This document shows, piece by piece, positions 7,546 through 16,935 of a stretch of 51,696 bases of DNA. This stretch comes from Mixta theicola. Lineage in GTDB: Bacteria > Pseudomonadota > Gammaproteobacteria > Enterobacterales > Enterobacteriaceae. Position 1 is the first letter of the stretch, and every line of letters begins with the position of its first letter. Below the pieces are notes generated by a model. It was not told the DNA's origin. It ran no database searches and worked only from the letters and a program-made list of their open reading frames with translations. Position numbers and translations under genes: made by a program. The stretch lies in assembly GCF_002895925.1 (NCBI RefSeq), contig NZ_NWUO01000019.1, forward strand, positions 1-51,696, written 5' to 3'.

Positions 7546-9621
7546 TTACGGCCTTCTGAACAGCACAATGCTGCGGCCTTCCAGTTCAAAATCTCTTTCA
7601 CGCGTAATCACCAGGCCGCGCCGGTCGGTATCGGAAGTAGAGAGCTCAAGCACCCAACCGCCTTCGCCGAACTGGGGAATACGGAACGGCACATGGCCTT
7701 CAAACGGGTTGAGCAAAATCAGGACATCGTGCCAGATGCCTTCTTCCTGCTGCAGATCCGGGCGGCCGATATAGACGCCCAGCGTCGATCCTTCATCCCA
7801 CTGTTCAGGCTGCTGGAAGCCGCCGCCAGCGTTAAACCACTTAATATCCATGCCGTCGCGCCAGCTCTCGCGGCGCAGCAGCGGCTGCTTCGCACGCAGC
7901 GCGATAATATGGCGGGTAAACTCACGCAGCGCGTCAGCGCTTGCCGGTAGATTGTCCCAGTGAACCCAGGAGATCTCGCTGTCCTGACAGTAGCCATTAT
8001 TGTTGCCCATCTGGCTGCGGCCAAACTCGTCGCCGGCCAACAGCATCGGCGTGCCGTGAGAAAAGAACAGGGTGGCAAGGAAATTGCGCTTCTGGCGTTC
8101 GCGCACCGCATTGATGCCCGCGTCGTCGGTCGGCCCTTCGACACCGTAGTTATAAGAGCGGTTATCGTTATGACCGTCGTTATTATCCTCGCCGTTGTCG
8201 TCGTTGTGCTTCTCGTTGTACGAAACCAAATCGTTCAGCGTAAAGCCGTCATGGGCGGTAATAAAGTTGACGCTGGCCCAGGGACGACGCCCCCGAAGAT
8301 CGTAAAGATCGCCGGAGCCGAGCAGGCGGGCAGCGAAATCGGTCGAGACGTTGTCACCTTTCCAGTATTCGCGCACCGTATCGCGGTATTTGTCGTTCCA
8401 CTCGGCCCAGCCAGGCGGGAAACCGCCGACCTGATAGCCGCCCGGACCAATATCCCAGGGTTCGCCAATCAGCTTCAGCTTAGACAATACCGGATCCTGC
8501 ATTACCGCATCGAAAAAGCCGCCGCGCTGATCAAAGCCTTCCGGCTCGCGGCCAAGAATGGTGCCAAGATCGAAGCGAAAGCCGTCAATATGCATCGTTT
8601 CCGCCCAGTAGCGCAGCGAGTCCATCACCAGCTGCAGCACACGAGGATGCGAGGTATTAACGGTATTGCCGGTGCCGGTATCGTTGATGTAATAGCGGTG
8701 CTGATCGGGCAGGGTACGGTAATAGGAAAAATTATCAATACCCTTGAAAGAGAGGGTCGGGCCCAGCTCGTTACCTTCTGCCGTATGGTTGTACACCACG
8801 TCCAGAATCACCTCGATCCCGGCATCGTGGAAGGCACGCACCATATCGCGGAACCCCTGAATACCTTGCGGGCCATAGTAGCGCGAGGCGGGTGCGAAGA
8901 AGGCTAACGAATTGTAACCCCAGAAATTTTTCAGATCCTTATCGAGCAGATGCTGATCGTCCGGGAACCAGTGAACCGGCAGCAGCTCCACCGACGTAAT
9001 GCCGAGGCTTTTAATATAATCAACGGAGGCCTTGTGGCCCATCCCTTCGAAGGTGCCGCGCAGTTCGTCGGGCAGGGCGGAATTAAGCTGCGTAAAACCC
9101 TTTACGTGGGTCTCATAAATCACGGTATTGGGCCAGGAAACCGTGGGCCGATTATTATCCTGCCAGTCAAATTCACCCGGATCGATCACCCGGCACTTCG
9201 GCGTAAACGGCCCGCTGTCGCGCGTATCGAAGGTCAGATCCTTATCTTCGTGCAGCAGATCGTAAGCGAAATGCGCTTCATTCCACTCTATATTGCCAGC
9301 CAGCTCCCGCGCATAAGGATCGATTAACAGTTTATTGGGGTTAAAGCGGTGACCGTTTTCCGGGTCGTAAGGGCCGTGGACGCGATAACCGTAGAGCGCG
9401 CCCGGCTTCAGGCCTGGTACATAGCCATGCCAAATTTCATGGGTATATTCCGGCAGATCCAGCCGGGCAATTTCTGTCTGGCCGCTCGGATCGTAAAGGC
9501 ACAGCTCGACGCGCTCGGCATGCGCGGAGAAGATGGCGAAGTTGACGCCGTCGCCATCGTAGTTGGCGCCAAGAAGATGGCTGGATCCCGCCGTGATTTC
9601 AAAAGGCTTACCGTTTGACAT
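7546..9621 (-). CDS. glgX: Glycogen debranching enzyme (TreX/GlgX type)
   Basis: A 691-residue GH13 isoamylase-type enzyme that hydrolyses alpha-1,6 branches of glycogen and related glucans. An N-terminal CBM48-like domain ([27 protein letters not shown]) is followed by the catalytic barrel. The catalytic residues are visible: nucleophile D in GFRFDLG (about 348), acid E in [12 protein letters not shown] (about 387) and D in ITAHDGF (about 457). It is the last gene of treZ-treY-glgX on the minus strand, 69 bp after treY. In that context it is the TreX of the trehalose route: it releases linear malto-oligosaccharides for TreY. It is not next to glgBCA here. Start ATG 9621 has GGAGAGA a few bases upstream. 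Confidence 0.93.
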   Translation of the reverse strand: MSNGKPFEITAGSSHLLGANYDGDGVNFAIFSAHAERVELCLYDPSGQTEIARLDLPEYTHEIWHGYVPGLKPGALYGYRVHGPYDPENGHRFNPNKLLIDPYARELAGNIEWNEAHFAYDLLHEDKDLTFDTRDSGPFTPKCRVIDPGEFDWQDNNRPTVSWPNTVIYETHVKGFTQLNSALPDELRGTFEGMGHKASVDYIKSLGITSVELLPVHWFPDDQHLLDKDLKNFWGYNSLAFFAPASRYYGPQGIQGFRDMVRAFHDAGIEVILDVVYNHTAEGNELGPTLSFKGIDNFSYYRTLPDQHRYYINDTGTGNTVNTSHPRVLQLVMDSLRYWAETMHIDGFRFDLGTILGREPEGFDQRGGFFDAVMQDPVLSKLKLIGEPWDIGPGGYQVGGFPPGWAEWNDKYRDTVREYWKGDNVSTDFAARLLGSGDLYDLRGRRPWASVNFITAHDGFTLNDLVSYNEKHNDDNGEDNNDGHNDNRSYNYGVEGPTDDAGINAVRERQKRNFLATLFFSHGTPMLLAGDEFGRSQMGNNNGYCQDSEISWVHWDNLPASADALREFTRHIIALRAKQPLLRRESWRDGMDIKWFNAGGGFQQPEQWDEGSTLGVYIGRPDLQQEEGIWHDVLILLNPFEGHVPFRIPQFGEGGWVLELSTSDTDRRGLVITRERDFELEGRSIVLFRRP

Positions 9622-9690
9622 ACATCTCTCTCCATTGAAAGATAACTTTTAAGCACAACAGCAATTTATAACGTTTTTATTTAGCTAAAA

Positions 9691-12225
9691 TCATGCACTT
9701 ACCAGTATGACAGACGAGCTGCAGGCCACCGACTCCAGGCTGTAGCGGTCGGTTAGCGAGATAATTTCTCCACTAAGTATGTCACGGTAACGGCGGTTGG
9801 CGAGCCGCTCTGCCAGGGCGATTTCCGTTTCCAGCCAGCGCTGCGGCTGCGGCTGGGCCAGGCTGCCATCAAGCGCGCTAAAAACCAGGCGCGGAGCGAT
9901 AACGATCAGCGCGTCGTCGCCTGCCACCCGTGCGAAAGCGATGACGTTCTCTGCCCGCTGGCCGCTGGCGGCGAGCGGCAGATAATCGCCCTGGCGAAAC
10001 AGCGTGGGGTTCTGCTGACGCATATGCAGCAGTCGCGCAATAACATGCTGCTTTAGCCGACCGCTTAGCCAGCTTTCTTCCGTTGCGGACTCCGGCGTTT
10101 CGTGTCCATGCAGCATCGCGTCGAGCGCGACGAAATCGGGCTCGCGGCGGTTATCGGGATCAACAAGGCTGAAGTTCAGCGCTTCGCTGCCCTGATATAT
10201 ATCCGGCACGCCCGGCGCGGTCAGCTTGATGATGGTTTGGGTGAGGCTGTTGACCAGACCGGCGCGAATAAACGGCTGCAGCGCGTCGCTAAAGTCCTGC
10301 AGAAAAGCCTGATTAGCCGGTGTGAGCAGGTGACGCACATAGTCGAGCACCGCCTTTTCATAGGCATCGTTGCTGTCGGCCCAGTCGGTGCGCAGCTTCG
10401 CTTCCCGCAGCGCCTTTTCGACAAAAGGAAGGAAGCGCTCTTCCAGCGCCTGCAGTCCCGCCTCATCCTGCGGATGCAGCGTCGGCGGCCAGACGCCGGC
10501 CAGCGCCTGATAAAGCATCCATTCGACGGCCGGTTTGGGAGCCGGGCCATCTTCCAGCACGCTGACGTTAGCGCGGTTCATCTGTCGCCAGCGGGCAACG
10601 CATTCGGCCCAGCGCTCCGGCGCTTCGGTAAGCGTATACAGCCGGGCGCGGGCATCTTCGCCGCGTTTGGTATCGTGGGTTGAGGTGCCGGAAAGCGCAT
10701 CGGGCTGCCGTTCCAGCCGCGTTTTCATCTCGCTGTGGAAGCGATCGAGCGAGAAGGCGCGCGGGATTGGCTCCGCTCCCACTTCGTTCAGCGCCAGCTC
10801 CATGTTTTGCCGGAAAAACAGCGTATCTTCGACCGATTTCGCCATCAGCGGGCCCGTTAGCTGCTGGAAGCGGATGCGGAAAGCGGTCGCTTTATCGCCA
10901 GCCTCCGGCGATATTTCGCCGCTCAAAATACGGGTCAGAAAATCAAGCGCCTCAGGCGCGGGCGCGTTGGCGCTGGTTCTCACTTTTTCCGCCACCCGTT
11001 GTAGCATCTCGCTGCTTTGTGCAGGCAGTCCTGCTGCTGTACCGTAGGTGCGATAGACTGGAAAAGCGATCAACAGCTCGCGCAGGGCCGCGCGCACGGC
11101 CTGCTCTTCCAGCGCCACGTTATCGGTGCTGGCGATGCCCATCGCCAGATGCAGCAGGGTAGAGAATTCTCCGGCAAAGTTTCTGTCCGTCATCAGCAGC
11201 TTGGCCGCGCGCAGCTCGGCAGCCATATTGACCGGCTTACCCGTCACGTCATCATAGGCTTTACGCAGCAGGCGGATATTCTCGCCGTCCACCAGCACAT
11301 CGGAGAGCGATTCGATAAACTCATAGCCGGTGGTGCCGGAAATCGGCCAGTCCGCCGGGATCTGCTCATCTTTGCCGAGAATTTTTTCAACCGTAATATA
11401 GCAATCCGGCCCCGCCTGCTGGCGCAAACGCTCAAGATAGGCTTTCGGATCGGCCAGCCCGTCCACGTGGTCTACCCGCAGCCCGTCAACCGCGCCGGAA
11501 TGAACCAGTTCAAGAATGAGCCGGTGCGTATCATCAAAAACGGCGGGGTCTTCAACGCGGACGCCTACCAGCCCGGTGATCTCAAAGAAGCGACGATAGG
11601 AGAGATCGTGCGGCGCATCGCGCCACGACATAAGGCGCCAGGGCTGACGTTCATGCAGTTTGGCGATCTCCGCCTTATCGGTAAGCCGCAGCACCTCTTC
11701 TTCGCGGCCCTGCCAGGTTTCCGGGGCCAGCGGATAAAAGCTTTCATAGTAGGCTAACGCAGGTTTACCGGTTTTCGGATCGGCCCTGACGCTTATCTCG
11801 CCGTTTTCCAGGGCGGCTTCAAAGGTATCCCCCAGGAAGGGCAGCGTCAGGCGGCGCGACCAGTTAATGTCGAAATGGCGGGCGTAGCGGCTGTTTGCGC
11901 CGTGCTCAATAACATCGCGCCACCACGCATTTTCCAGCGAGGCGGCCATATGGTTCGGCACAATATCCAGAATCAGCCCCAGCCCGGCCTCCTGCAGGGC
12001 CCTGACCATCCGGTCGAAGCCTGCGCGTCCGCCAGAAATGGGATCGATCTCGTTAGCGTCGGTGACGTCGTAGCCGTGGGTTGAGTCAGATGGCGCGGTA
12101 AAGATCGGCGAGGCATACAGATGGCTGATGCCGAGCCGCTGCAGATAGGGCACCAGACCAGCGACACGATCGAAAGTCATGCCGTTGCGAAACTGAATAC
12201 GATAGGTAGCGGTCGGGATCTTCAC
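9691..12225 (-). CDS. treY: Malto-oligosyltrehalose synthase
   Basis: An 844-residue GH13 enzyme that converts the reducing-end alpha-1,4 linkage of malto-oligosaccharides into an alpha,alpha-1,1 linkage, giving maltooligosyl trehalose. Family marks include PTATYRIQFRNGMTF at the N terminus, HGYDVTDANEIDP, the nucleophile region GLRVDHVDGLADP (about 252), the acid in YITVEKILG (about 279) and GTSTHDTKRGEDARAR (about 518), which is specific for TreY. The start is GTG 12225, and the upstream treZ stop overlaps it (GTGA), so the two are translationally coupled. TreZ then releases trehalose from its product. Cytoplasmic; no signal peptide. Confidence 0.95.
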   Translation of the reverse strand: MKIPTATYRIQFRNGMTFDRVAGLVPYLQRLGISHLYASPIFTAPSDSTHGYDVTDANEIDPISGGRAGFDRMVRALQEAGLGLILDIVPNHMAASLENAWWRDVIEHGANSRYARHFDINWSRRLTLPFLGDTFEAALENGEISVRADPKTGKPALAYYESFYPLAPETWQGREEEVLRLTDKAEIAKLHERQPWRLMSWRDAPHDLSYRRFFEITGLVGVRVEDPAVFDDTHRLILELVHSGAVDGLRVDHVDGLADPKAYLERLRQQAGPDCYITVEKILGKDEQIPADWPISGTTGYEFIESLSDVLVDGENIRLLRKAYDDVTGKPVNMAAELRAAKLLMTDRNFAGEFSTLLHLAMGIASTDNVALEEQAVRAALRELLIAFPVYRTYGTAAGLPAQSSEMLQRVAEKVRTSANAPAPEALDFLTRILSGEISPEAGDKATAFRIRFQQLTGPLMAKSVEDTLFFRQNMELALNEVGAEPIPRAFSLDRFHSEMKTRLERQPDALSGTSTHDTKRGEDARARLYTLTEAPERWAECVARWRQMNRANVSVLEDGPAPKPAVEWMLYQALAGVWPPTLHPQDEAGLQALEERFLPFVEKALREAKLRTDWADSNDAYEKAVLDYVRHLLTPANQAFLQDFSDALQPFIRAGLVNSLTQTIIKLTAPGVPDIYQGSEALNFSLVDPDNRREPDFVALDAMLHGHETPESATEESWLSGRLKQHVIARLLHMRQQNPTLFRQGDYLPLAASGQRAENVIAFARVAGDDALIVIAPRLVFSALDGSLAQPQPQRWLETEIALAERLANRRYRDILSGEIISLTDRYSLESVACSSSVILVSA

Positions 12226-14009
12226 TTTGCATCTCCTGAAGCAAGGCGGACGATAATCGAGTTCTGCGGCAGCTCCGCTGACGCCTGCGGCCAGGCAAAG
12301 AGAGTTTCACCTGGCAGGTCGGGAAGCGGCTGGGCGGCTGCGCCAATATTAAACGCCAGCGACAGCGTACCGGCCGGGAAAGTCCAGCTCACGGCAACGA
12401 AGCCTGCTGCCGTCTTAAGCACTTTGCCCGCGTTGCCGCCCGCGCAGGCCAGCAACGGCACGATATGCTGCTGGCGCAGCGCTAACAGTTCACGGGTCAG
12501 CGCCAGCCACGCTTTACCCGGCTCGCTTTCCAGCTTCCGCCAGTCAAGCTTCGAGGCGGCAAAGGTGGTTTTGGCGTTGGGATCGGGCACGCTTTCATCT
12601 GCATGATCCGCGTGTCCCGCGAATTCCCTGGCGCGGCCTTCGCGCACCGCTTTAGCGAGATCGCCATGAAAATCGGTGAAAAACAGGAAAGGGTTGGTCT
12701 CGCCATATTCTTCTCCCATAAACAGCAGCGGAATATGCGGCGAGAGCAGCAGCGTGGCGAACATCACTTTAGTGCGTTCAACGCCGGCCAGCTCAATCAG
12801 CCTTTCGCCCTGAGCGCGGTTGCCGACCTGATCGTGGTTCTGGATAAAATCCACGAAGGCAACCGGCGGCTGGCTGCTGCTTTTAACGCCGCGCGGCTTG
12901 CCCGTCTGCGGAGAAACTTCGCCCTGATAAGCGAAACCTTCCGCCAGTATCCGCGCCACGCGTTTTTCCGGCTCGCTGGCAAAATCCTGGTAGTAGGCGT
13001 GCGTCTCGCCGGTAGCCAGCACATGAACGGCATTATGAAAATCATCATTCCATTCGCCGGTGAACAGCGGCACGGAGCCATCCTGTTCGCGCGGATGCAG
13101 AAAGATAACGTTGCGGCTGTCTTCGGTGGTCAGATGGACTGGTCGGTCGGTAATCCCGGCGCGAATGCGCTCGGCAATCTCAATCAGCACATGCTTTTCA
13201 GAAATATCTTCGATTTGATCGATGGCATCGAAGCGCAGGCCGTCAAGGTTGAACTCTTTCAGCCAGTAGAGCGGCGCCTCGACGATGTAACGCCGGGCGG
13301 CATCAATGTCATAGGCGATAGCGGCACCCCAGGGCGTCATCCGCTCCTGATGAAAGAACGCTGGCGCCAGCAGCGGCAGATAGTTGCCTTCCGGGCCGAA
13401 ATGGTTAAGGACAATATCCAGCACCACCGAAAGCCCATGACTATGGGCGGCATCGACAAAAGCTTTAAAATCTTCCGGCGTGCCATACGCTGAGTGCGGC
13501 GCGTAAAGCAGCACGCCGTCATAACCCCAGCCTCGGTTGCCGCCGAATTGCGCAACGGGCAGCACTTCGATCATGGTGATACCGAGTTCGGCCAGCCGCG
13601 GCAGCTGTTCAATGGCGGCCTGGAACGTACCCTGCGGCGTAAAGGTGCCGATATGCATCTCGTAGACCACGGATTCTTCCCACGCCCGGCCCTGCCATGC
13701 GCTGTTTTGCCAGGCGTAACGGGTGGGATCGATAACCAGAGAAGGGCCGTTAACATCCGTTTTTTGAGCGCGGGAAGCGGGGTCCGGCACCACCATGCCA
13801 TCGGCAAGGACGAAATTATATTCCGCGCCAGGGGCGACATCGGTTGTCAGCAGTTCGAACCAGCCGTCGTCGCCGGCATTCATCGTGCGGTCTGCGCCGT
13901 TGATCCGCAGGGCTATCGTCTGCTGGCCGGGTGCCCAAAGACGAAAACGAACGGTACCGGCGGCCTCATATTCGGCGCCCCAACTTTTATGAAATGATTT
14001 TGACTCCAT
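12222..14009 (-). CDS. treZ: Malto-oligosyltrehalose trehalohydrolase
   Basis: A 595-residue GH13 enzyme that cleaves maltooligosyl trehalose to free trehalose and a shortened oligosaccharide. It starts with a CBM48-like domain (VRFRLWAPGQQTIALRI). The barrel carries the nucleophile in GLRFDAIDQI (about 260), the acid in LTTEDSRN (about 296) and D in FIQNHDQVGNRAQGERL (about 393), the last segment being typical of TreZ rather than of branching enzymes. It is the first gene of the minus-strand operon treZ-treY-glgX. Start ATG 14009 has AGGA 8 nt upstream. Trehalose made here would act as an osmo- and desiccation protectant, in parallel with otsBA at 39.8-42.0 kb. Confidence 0.95.
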   Translation of the reverse strand: MESKSFHKSWGAEYEAAGTVRFRLWAPGQQTIALRINGADRTMNAGDDGWFELLTTDVAPGAEYNFVLADGMVVPDPASRAQKTDVNGPSLVIDPTRYAWQNSAWQGRAWEESVVYEMHIGTFTPQGTFQAAIEQLPRLAELGITMIEVLPVAQFGGNRGWGYDGVLLYAPHSAYGTPEDFKAFVDAAHSHGLSVVLDIVLNHFGPEGNYLPLLAPAFFHQERMTPWGAAIAYDIDAARRYIVEAPLYWLKEFNLDGLRFDAIDQIEDISEKHVLIEIAERIRAGITDRPVHLTTEDSRNVIFLHPREQDGSVPLFTGEWNDDFHNAVHVLATGETHAYYQDFASEPEKRVARILAEGFAYQGEVSPQTGKPRGVKSSSQPPVAFVDFIQNHDQVGNRAQGERLIELAGVERTKVMFATLLLSPHIPLLFMGEEYGETNPFLFFTDFHGDLAKAVREGRAREFAGHADHADESVPDPNAKTTFAASKLDWRKLESEPGKAWLALTRELLALRQQHIVPLLACAGGNAGKVLKTAAGFVAVSWTFPAGTLSLAFNIGAAAQPLPDLPGETLFAWPQASAELPQNSIIVRLASGDAK

Positions 14010-14200
14010 TCATTTTCCTCGCTTAACGCAGAAACGACTAATGGACGGCATGTGGTTTTGTTCGGTGACGCAAGCTGCAGTAGCTTAAATACACAGAACA
14101 ATCATAGTCTATGCAGCGAGAGTTGATGTGCGGCGATAGCGGAACGGCGCGTCAGCTATTTTTAACGATGATTTTTTTCGGGAAGCGCGGGTGAAGGGCA

Positions 14201-14228
14201 AGCCAGCAGCGATGACTGCTGGCTTTTA
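14201..14228 (+). terminator. Terminator-like hairpin between treZ and rmlD
   Basis: A perfect 9-bp stem AGCCAGCAG / CTGCTGGCT with a 6-nt loop is followed by TTTA on the plus strand. It lies downstream of rmlD but lacks a T run in the rmlD direction, so its use as the rmlD terminator is uncertain. The rest of the 14010-14267 gap presumably holds the treZ promoter, which I could not pin down. Confidence 0.45.
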
Positions 14229-14267
14229 TGAGGTATCCGGCGGGAAATGTCTTTATTGCTCCGCCTT

Positions 14268-15110
14268 TCAGGCTGACAGTACCGTTTCCAGCGCTTTATC
14301 CCAGCAGGAAGCCTGATGCGCTGTTCTTTCGCTTGCCATTACCGAGTTAACCGGACGGCACGCCTGTTGTTTCCAGCTTGCCGCAGAGATGGGGCAGACC
14401 TCAACCGAGCGCAGCGCAGGATATTCGTCGCTAAAGACGCTGAATATCGTCAGGGCGAATTCATACCAACTGACCGCCTTATCACCGCAGTAATGATAAA
14501 TCCCCGCCGCGTTCGCATCGGCGGCTAAGGTAATCATCGCCTGCGCCAGATCGCCCGCATAGGTTGGACAGCCGCGCTGATCGTTCACCACGCGAATGGT
14601 TTGCTGCGTTTGCGCCAGGCGCAGCATGGTTTTGACAAAATTATTACCATATTCGCTAAATACCCATGAGGTACGCACGATAATGGCGCGCGGCAGCATT
14701 GCCTGCACACGTTTTTCGCCTTCCCATTTGCTTAAGCCATAAAAGTTAACCGGGCAGGGCGCGTCGCTTTCGACATAGGGCGTCGGTTTCATGCCGTCAA
14801 AAACATAATCGGTAGAAATATGGATCAGCTGAGCGCCGGTATCACGCGCTGCGCGCGCCAGGTTTTCCGGGCCGATGGCGTTGACTTTCATGGCGCGGAT
14901 GCGATCGGTCTCCGCCTTATCTACCGCCGTGTAGGCGGCGGCATTCATAATCACCTGGGGACGAAACCGGCGCACAATGCGATCTACCGCCGCCCGGTTG
15001 GTAATATCCAGCTCGGCTGAACCGCAGGCCAGCAACACCCAGTCGGCAGGAAAGCGATCCAGCAGGCTCCGGCCCAGCTGGCCGTAAGCGCCGGTTAACA
15101 ATACGCGCAT
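14268..15110 (-). CDS. rfbD: dTDP-4-dehydrorhamnose reductase
   Basis: A 280-residue extended short-chain dehydrogenase (RmlD) that reduces dTDP-4-keto-L-rhamnose to dTDP-L-rhamnose with NAD(P)H, the last step of the pathway. Seen: the nucleotide-binding loop GAYGQLG (residues 7-13), HISTDYVFDG (about 97-106) and the catalytic pair Y124 and K128 in YGLSK. It is the third gene of rmlA-rmlC-rmlD; its start ATG 15110 lies 16 bp inside the end of rmlC, preceded by GGAGTT. The length is slightly short of the usual 290-300 residues, but no motif is missing. Confidence 0.95.
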   Translation of the reverse strand: MRVLLTGAYGQLGRSLLDRFPADWVLLACGSAELDITNRAAVDRIVRRFRPQVIMNAAAYTAVDKAETDRIRAMKVNAIGPENLARAARDTGAQLIHISTDYVFDGMKPTPYVESDAPCPVNFYGLSKWEGEKRVQAMLPRAIIVRTSWVFSEYGNNFVKTMLRLAQTQQTIRVVNDQRGCPTYAGDLAQAMITLAADANAAGIYHYCGDKAVSWYEFALTIFSVFSDEYPALRSVEVCPISAASWKQQACRPVNSVMASERTAHQASCWDKALETVLSA

Positions 15111-15643
15111 GGCAACAACTCCGTAAGAGGCAAACCTTTTTTATCTTTTTCCGACAGCAGCGGATCTTTCACCGGCCAGTCAATATTTATACAGGGGTCA
15201 TTCCACAGCAGACAGGCTTCATCCTGTGGGTTGTAGTAATCGGTACACTTATATTCAAAATCCGCCAGGTCAGAAAGCACCAAAAAACCGTGCGCCAGAC
15301 CGGGCGGGATCCAGAGCTGCCTCTTATTTTCTTCCGAAAGGATAACGCCTTCCCACTGGCCAAAGGTGGGTGACGCGGGACGAATATCCACGGCGACGTC
15401 AAAGACTTCGCCGCGCACCACGCGCACCAGCTTGCCCTGCGGCTGCGTTTTTTGAAAATGCAGGCCGCGCAGGACGTTTTTGCCGGAACGAGAATAGTTG
15501 TCCTGCACAAACTCCAGCTTAATATCCAGCAGCTGCTGGTAGCGTTTTTTCTCGAAGGTTTCAAGAAAGAAGCCGCGCGCATCGCCATAGACGGCGGGCT
15601 GAATAATTTTTACATCGCAAATACGCGTATTGATTACCTTCAT
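15095..15643 (-). CDS. rfbC: dTDP-4-dehydrorhamnose 3,5-epimerase
   Basis: A 182-residue cupin-fold epimerase (RmlC) that inverts C3 and C5 of dTDP-4-keto-6-deoxyglucose. Typical segments are [11 protein letters not shown] (residues 20-30), [20 protein letters not shown] with the catalytic His at about 62, and [18 protein letters not shown]. The C terminus [12 protein letters not shown] is also family-typical. Start ATG 15643 overlaps the rmlA stop (ATGA), and its end overlaps rmlD, so the three genes form one tightly coupled operon. Confidence 0.96.
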   Translation of the reverse strand: MKVINTRICDVKIIQPAVYGDARGFFLETFEKKRYQQLLDIKLEFVQDNYSRSGKNVLRGLHFQKTQPQGKLVRVVRGEVFDVAVDIRPASPTFGQWEGVILSEENKRQLWIPPGLAHGFLVLSDLADFEYKCTDYYNPQDEACLLWNDPCINIDWPVKDPLLSEKDKKGLPLTELLPCAYC

Positions 15644-16509
15644 GCTTCCACCAGCAACTGATGCAGATAGGATCCGTACTGGGTTTTGTTGAGATAGTTT
15701 GCCCGTTCGTGCAGCTGGCCGGCGCTCAGCCAGCCTTTACGCCAGGCAATCTCTTCCAGACAGGCGACTTTAAAGCCCTGACGTTTTTCAATGGTGTGAA
15801 TAAAATGCGACGCTTCAAGCAGGCTGTCATGGGTGCCGGTATCCAGCCAGGCGAAGCCGCGCCCCAGTACTTCTACCGTCAGCAGGCCATCTTCCAGGTA
15901 CATTTGATTAAGCGTGGTGATTTCCAGCTCGCCGCGCTCGGAGGGCTTCACCTGCTTCGCCATCGCGCAGACCTGCCGGTCATAAAAATAGAGGCCGGTC
16001 ACCGCATAGTTGGATTTGGGCTGAGCCGGTTTCTCTTCCAGCGAGATCGCCTGAAACTGTTGGTTAAACTCCACCACGCCAAAGCGTTCCGGGTCCATTA
16101 CCTGATAGCCGAACACCGTCGCGCCGCTGTCGCGCGCGCTCACCTCTTCCAGCTTTTTAGCGAAGCTCTGCCCAAAGAAGATATTGTCGCCCAGCACCAA
16201 CGCGCAGCCTTCGCCGGCGAGAAAATCCTCACCGATGATAAACGCCTGCGCCAGCCCTTCGGGTTTCGGCTGGACGGCAAACTGCAGCTGAATACCGAAA
16301 CGACTGCCATCGCCCAGCAGCCGCCGGAAGGCCGGTAAATCTTCCGGCGTGGTGATCACCAGGATCTCCTGAATGCCCGCCAGCATCAGTACAGAAAGCG
16401 GATAATAAATCATCGGCTTGTCATACACCGGCAGCAGCTGTTTGGATACGCCGCAGGTTACCGGATGTAGGCGGGAGCCCGTGCCGCCAGCGAGTACGAT
16501 ACCTTTCAT
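15640..16509 (-). CDS. rfbA: Glucose-1-phosphate thymidylyltransferase
   Basis: A 289-residue RmlA that joins dTTP and glucose-1-phosphate to dTDP-glucose, the entry to dTDP-rhamnose and dTDP-4-amino sugars. The signature [11 protein letters not shown] lies at residues 8-18, followed by [20 protein letters not shown] and the metal-binding LGDNIFFG. The start chosen is ATG 16509 (MKGIVLAGG); the frame is open for 33 codons further upstream, but that extension is not family sequence. rmlB (dTDP-glucose 4,6-dehydratase), normally part of such clusters, is absent from the window and must be elsewhere if the pathway is complete. Confidence 0.96.
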   Translation of the reverse strand: MKGIVLAGGTGSRLHPVTCGVSKQLLPVYDKPMIYYPLSVLMLAGIQEILVITTPEDLPAFRRLLGDGSRFGIQLQFAVQPKPEGLAQAFIIGEDFLAGEGCALVLGDNIFFGQSFAKKLEEVSARDSGATVFGYQVMDPERFGVVEFNQQFQAISLEEKPAQPKSNYAVTGLYFYDRQVCAMAKQVKPSERGELEITTLNQMYLEDGLLTVEVLGRGFAWLDTGTHDSLLEASHFIHTIEKRQGFKVACLEEIAWRKGWLSAGQLHERANYLNKTQYGSYLHQLLVEA

Positions 16510-16662
16510 ACAGAGTCTCGATATAACAATATGCAGGGAGCTGTCCCCAGGAATGAGATAAAGATTACGCCTCAGATCCGACGAGTAATGGCGCAAATAA
16601 GAGGGCAAAGCGGGGGCTTTATTACGGATAACCTACGGGCGGGAAAGATTTTAGGGCGGCGC

Positions 16663-16689
16663 TACAGAAAAGTAACAGCCTGCCGATAA
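16663..16689 (+). promoter_or_regulatory. Distal sigma28-like promoter motif
   Basis: TACAGAAA-N11-GCCGATAA: the -10 part is a perfect match to the FliA consensus GCCGATAA and the spacer is the canonical 11 nt; the -35 part matches 4 of 8. It lies 246 bp before the fliA start, farther than usual. Confidence 0.45.
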
Positions 16690-16832
16690 TAATGGCAAAC
16701 CCGCCTCTTTTCCCTGATTAACTCATGGCGCTTTTCCGGCGTGTTTATGCGCGTCCATTATATAATTAGCTAAGGCCGTCTCTTTTAATAAAAGTGTGAT
16801 CTCATCGGTATCGTATCGGTAGTGGTTACACA

Positions 16833-16875
16833 CATTTTCTAAATAACCCGCCTTTTTTATCCCTATTCCACCAAT
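16833..16875 (+). promoter_or_regulatory. Possible FlhD4C2 binding site upstream of fliA
   Basis: A half site ending in AAATAACCCG (16841-16850) and an inverted half site CCCTATTCCACCAAT (16861-16875) are separated by about 10 bp, as in FlhDC boxes. The match is partial. fliA is a class 2 flagellar gene activated by FlhDC in E. coli, so a site at this position is expected. Confidence 0.35.
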
Positions 16876-16884
16876 CGATCGCCC

Positions 16885-16911
16885 TACAGAATCGGATAAT
16901 CATGCCGATAA
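16885..16911 (+). promoter_or_regulatory. Sigma28 (FliA) promoter of fliA
   Basis: TACAGAAT-N11-GCCGATAA: -10 perfect, spacer exactly 11 nt, -35 5 of 8 against TAAAGTTT. It lies 25 bp before the fliA start codon. Autoregulation of fliA by its own sigma factor is known in E. coli. Confidence 0.7.
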
Positions 16912-16935
16912 CGTAACTAACGCAGGGTAGTCAAA

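Larger units (their letters stand above)
16510..16935. promoter_or_regulatory. rmlA-fliA intergenic regulatory region
   Basis: A 426-bp AT-rich region between divergent rmlA and fliA. It holds two sigma28-like motifs reading toward fliA and a possible FlhDC box, listed separately. On the minus strand a TATAAT near 16761-16766 could be the -10 of rmlA, but no good -35 is seen. No ORF with coding character lies here. Confidence 0.6.

Noticed and set aside
7960-8907. 315-codon plus-strand ORF inside glgX
   Set aside because: It is antisense to a gene with all catalytic motifs; its long opening follows from the GC-rich third positions of glgX, and it has no domain or ribosome binding site.
10102-11757. 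Several long plus-strand ORFs over treY
   Set aside because: They are shadows of treY in another frame: no recognisable motif, and low-complexity Arg/Ala/Gln composition.
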